Positions 5,936 to 6,108 of a stretch of DNA of 6,108 nt are shown here, one piece after another. How positions within the stretch are numbered: position 1 is the first letter of the stretch; every line of letters begins with the position of its first letter. The translations under genes and the position numbers were made by a program. The notes under the pieces were generated by a model. The model searched no databases and was not told where the DNA came from. It saw only the letters and a program-made list of their open reading frames with translations. Location: contig CAMVAG010000125.1 in the NCBI GenBank assembly GCA_947165405.1, positions 1 to 6,108 on the forward strand. The letters run 5' to 3'. The stretch is from an uncultured Selenomonadales bacterium. Its GTDB lineage: Bacteria; Bacillota; Negativicutes; Selenomonadales; Selenomonadaceae.

Positions 5936-5984
5936 CTACTTTTCTTTTGCTCGCCCAAAAGAAAAGTAGCAAAAGAAAAGGGCG
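5936..5984. repeat. Intergenic inverted/direct repeat with two alternative hairpins
   Basis: CTACTTTTCTTTTG (5936-5949) and its exact complement CAAAAGAAAAGTAG (5956-5969) form a perfect 14-base stem with a 6-base loop. A second copy of CAAAAGAAAAG follows at 5970-5980. The left arm can instead pair with that copy, CTTTTCTTTTGC (5939-5950) with GCAAAAGAAAAG (5969-5980), 12 pairs. The loop bases CGCCC (5952-5956) are complementary to GGGCG (5980-5984). From memory, similar CTTTTCTTTTG elements recur between genes in many bacterial genomes and give rise to spurious small proteins. That makes a dispersed repeat the likeliest reading. Confidence 0.7.
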
Positions 5985-5989
5985 TTCAA

Positions 5990-6023
5990 CCGGCTGTAAA
6001 AACATCCATGTTTTTAACGCCGG
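5990..6023. repeat. Long imperfect hairpin
   Basis: CCGGC (5990-5994) pairs with GCCGG (6019-6023). After two mismatches, TAAAAACAT (5997-6005) pairs with ATGTTTTTA (6008-6016), leaving a 2-base apex. It follows the previous repeat by a few bases and has no gene nearby on its right within the window. Probably part of the same intergenic repeat mosaic. Confidence 0.55.
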
Positions 6024-6045
6024 CGGCCGTCATCCGTGACGGCCG
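6024..6045. repeat. GC-rich perfect hairpin
   Basis: CGGCCGTCA (6024-6032) pairs perfectly with TGACGGCCG (6037-6045) around a TCCG loop, 9 base pairs. It directly abuts the hairpin ending at 6023. A smaller CGGG/CCCG pairing (6044-6047 with 6057-6060) follows. There is no T-run after it, so it is not a standard terminator. The remaining bases to 6108 show an A-run and nothing I can assign. Confidence 0.55.
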
Positions 6046-6108
6046 GGCTTTCGCTTCCCGCTGCGGATAAATTTATTCTTGCAAAAAAAATCGCCGACAT
6101 TTCTGCCG

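Noticed and set aside
5797..6039. An 80-codon plus-strand frame after the divergent promoter.
   Set aside because: Its first part is simply the tRNA-Ala sequence read as protein and the rest is the repeat island; not a gene.
5880..6108. CRISPR array or insertion-sequence end.
   Set aside because: The repeats are inverted hairpins of differing sequence, without regular spacers, a transposase or target-site duplications.

Overview
The window reads as an ordinary chromosomal stretch from a low-to-moderate GC Firmicute. The likeliest placement is the Negativicutes (diderm Firmicutes, e.g. the Selenomonadales/Acidaminococcales side). The grounds are strong AGGAGG-type ribosome binding sites, a stand-alone glucitol-type PTS IIA gene, a CitMHS-type transporter, a hom-thrB pair and a small secreted lytic transglycosylase. 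The placement is an inference, not something the sequence proves.

Layout, left to right. A complete small gene (16-378, +) encodes a glucitol/sorbitol-type PTS IIA protein and is closed by a strong hairpin terminator. With its own promoter follows a secreted SLT-family lytic transglycosylase (516-1055, +), also closed by a terminator. Directly behind that terminator lies an orphan ribosome binding site, then a CitMHS-family transporter reading frame (to 2125, +). This frame lacks a usable start at the expected place. Compared from memory with CitM, it misses both its N-terminal membrane region and an internal segment of about 60-70 residues, so it looks like a decaying or radically shortened transporter.

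Next come hom (homoserine dehydrogenase with C-terminal ACT domain, 2210-3490, +) and thrB (homoserine kinase, 3611-4546, +). These are two successive enzymes of threonine synthesis (aspartate semialdehyde to homoserine to O-phosphohomoserine). They are separated by 120 bases that hold a hairpin but no convincing promoter, so they are probably co-transcribed. A near-perfect bidirectional terminator (4556-4590) separates thrB from a convergent gene on the minus strand (4600-5694), which encodes a secreted protein of about 364 residues that I do not recognise.

That gene and a tRNA-Ala(CGC) gene (5804-5879, +) are divergently transcribed from back-to-back promoters in a roughly 110-base gap. The tRNA has its own terminator. 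The last 190 or so bases carry no gene. They are a string of inverted repeats that looks like a mosaic of dispersed intergenic repeat elements, including one with two mutually exclusive hairpins.

I see no defence system, CRISPR array, insertion sequence or other evident new system. The points most worth a second look are the doubly shortened transporter, the terminal repeat island and the unrecognised secreted protein.
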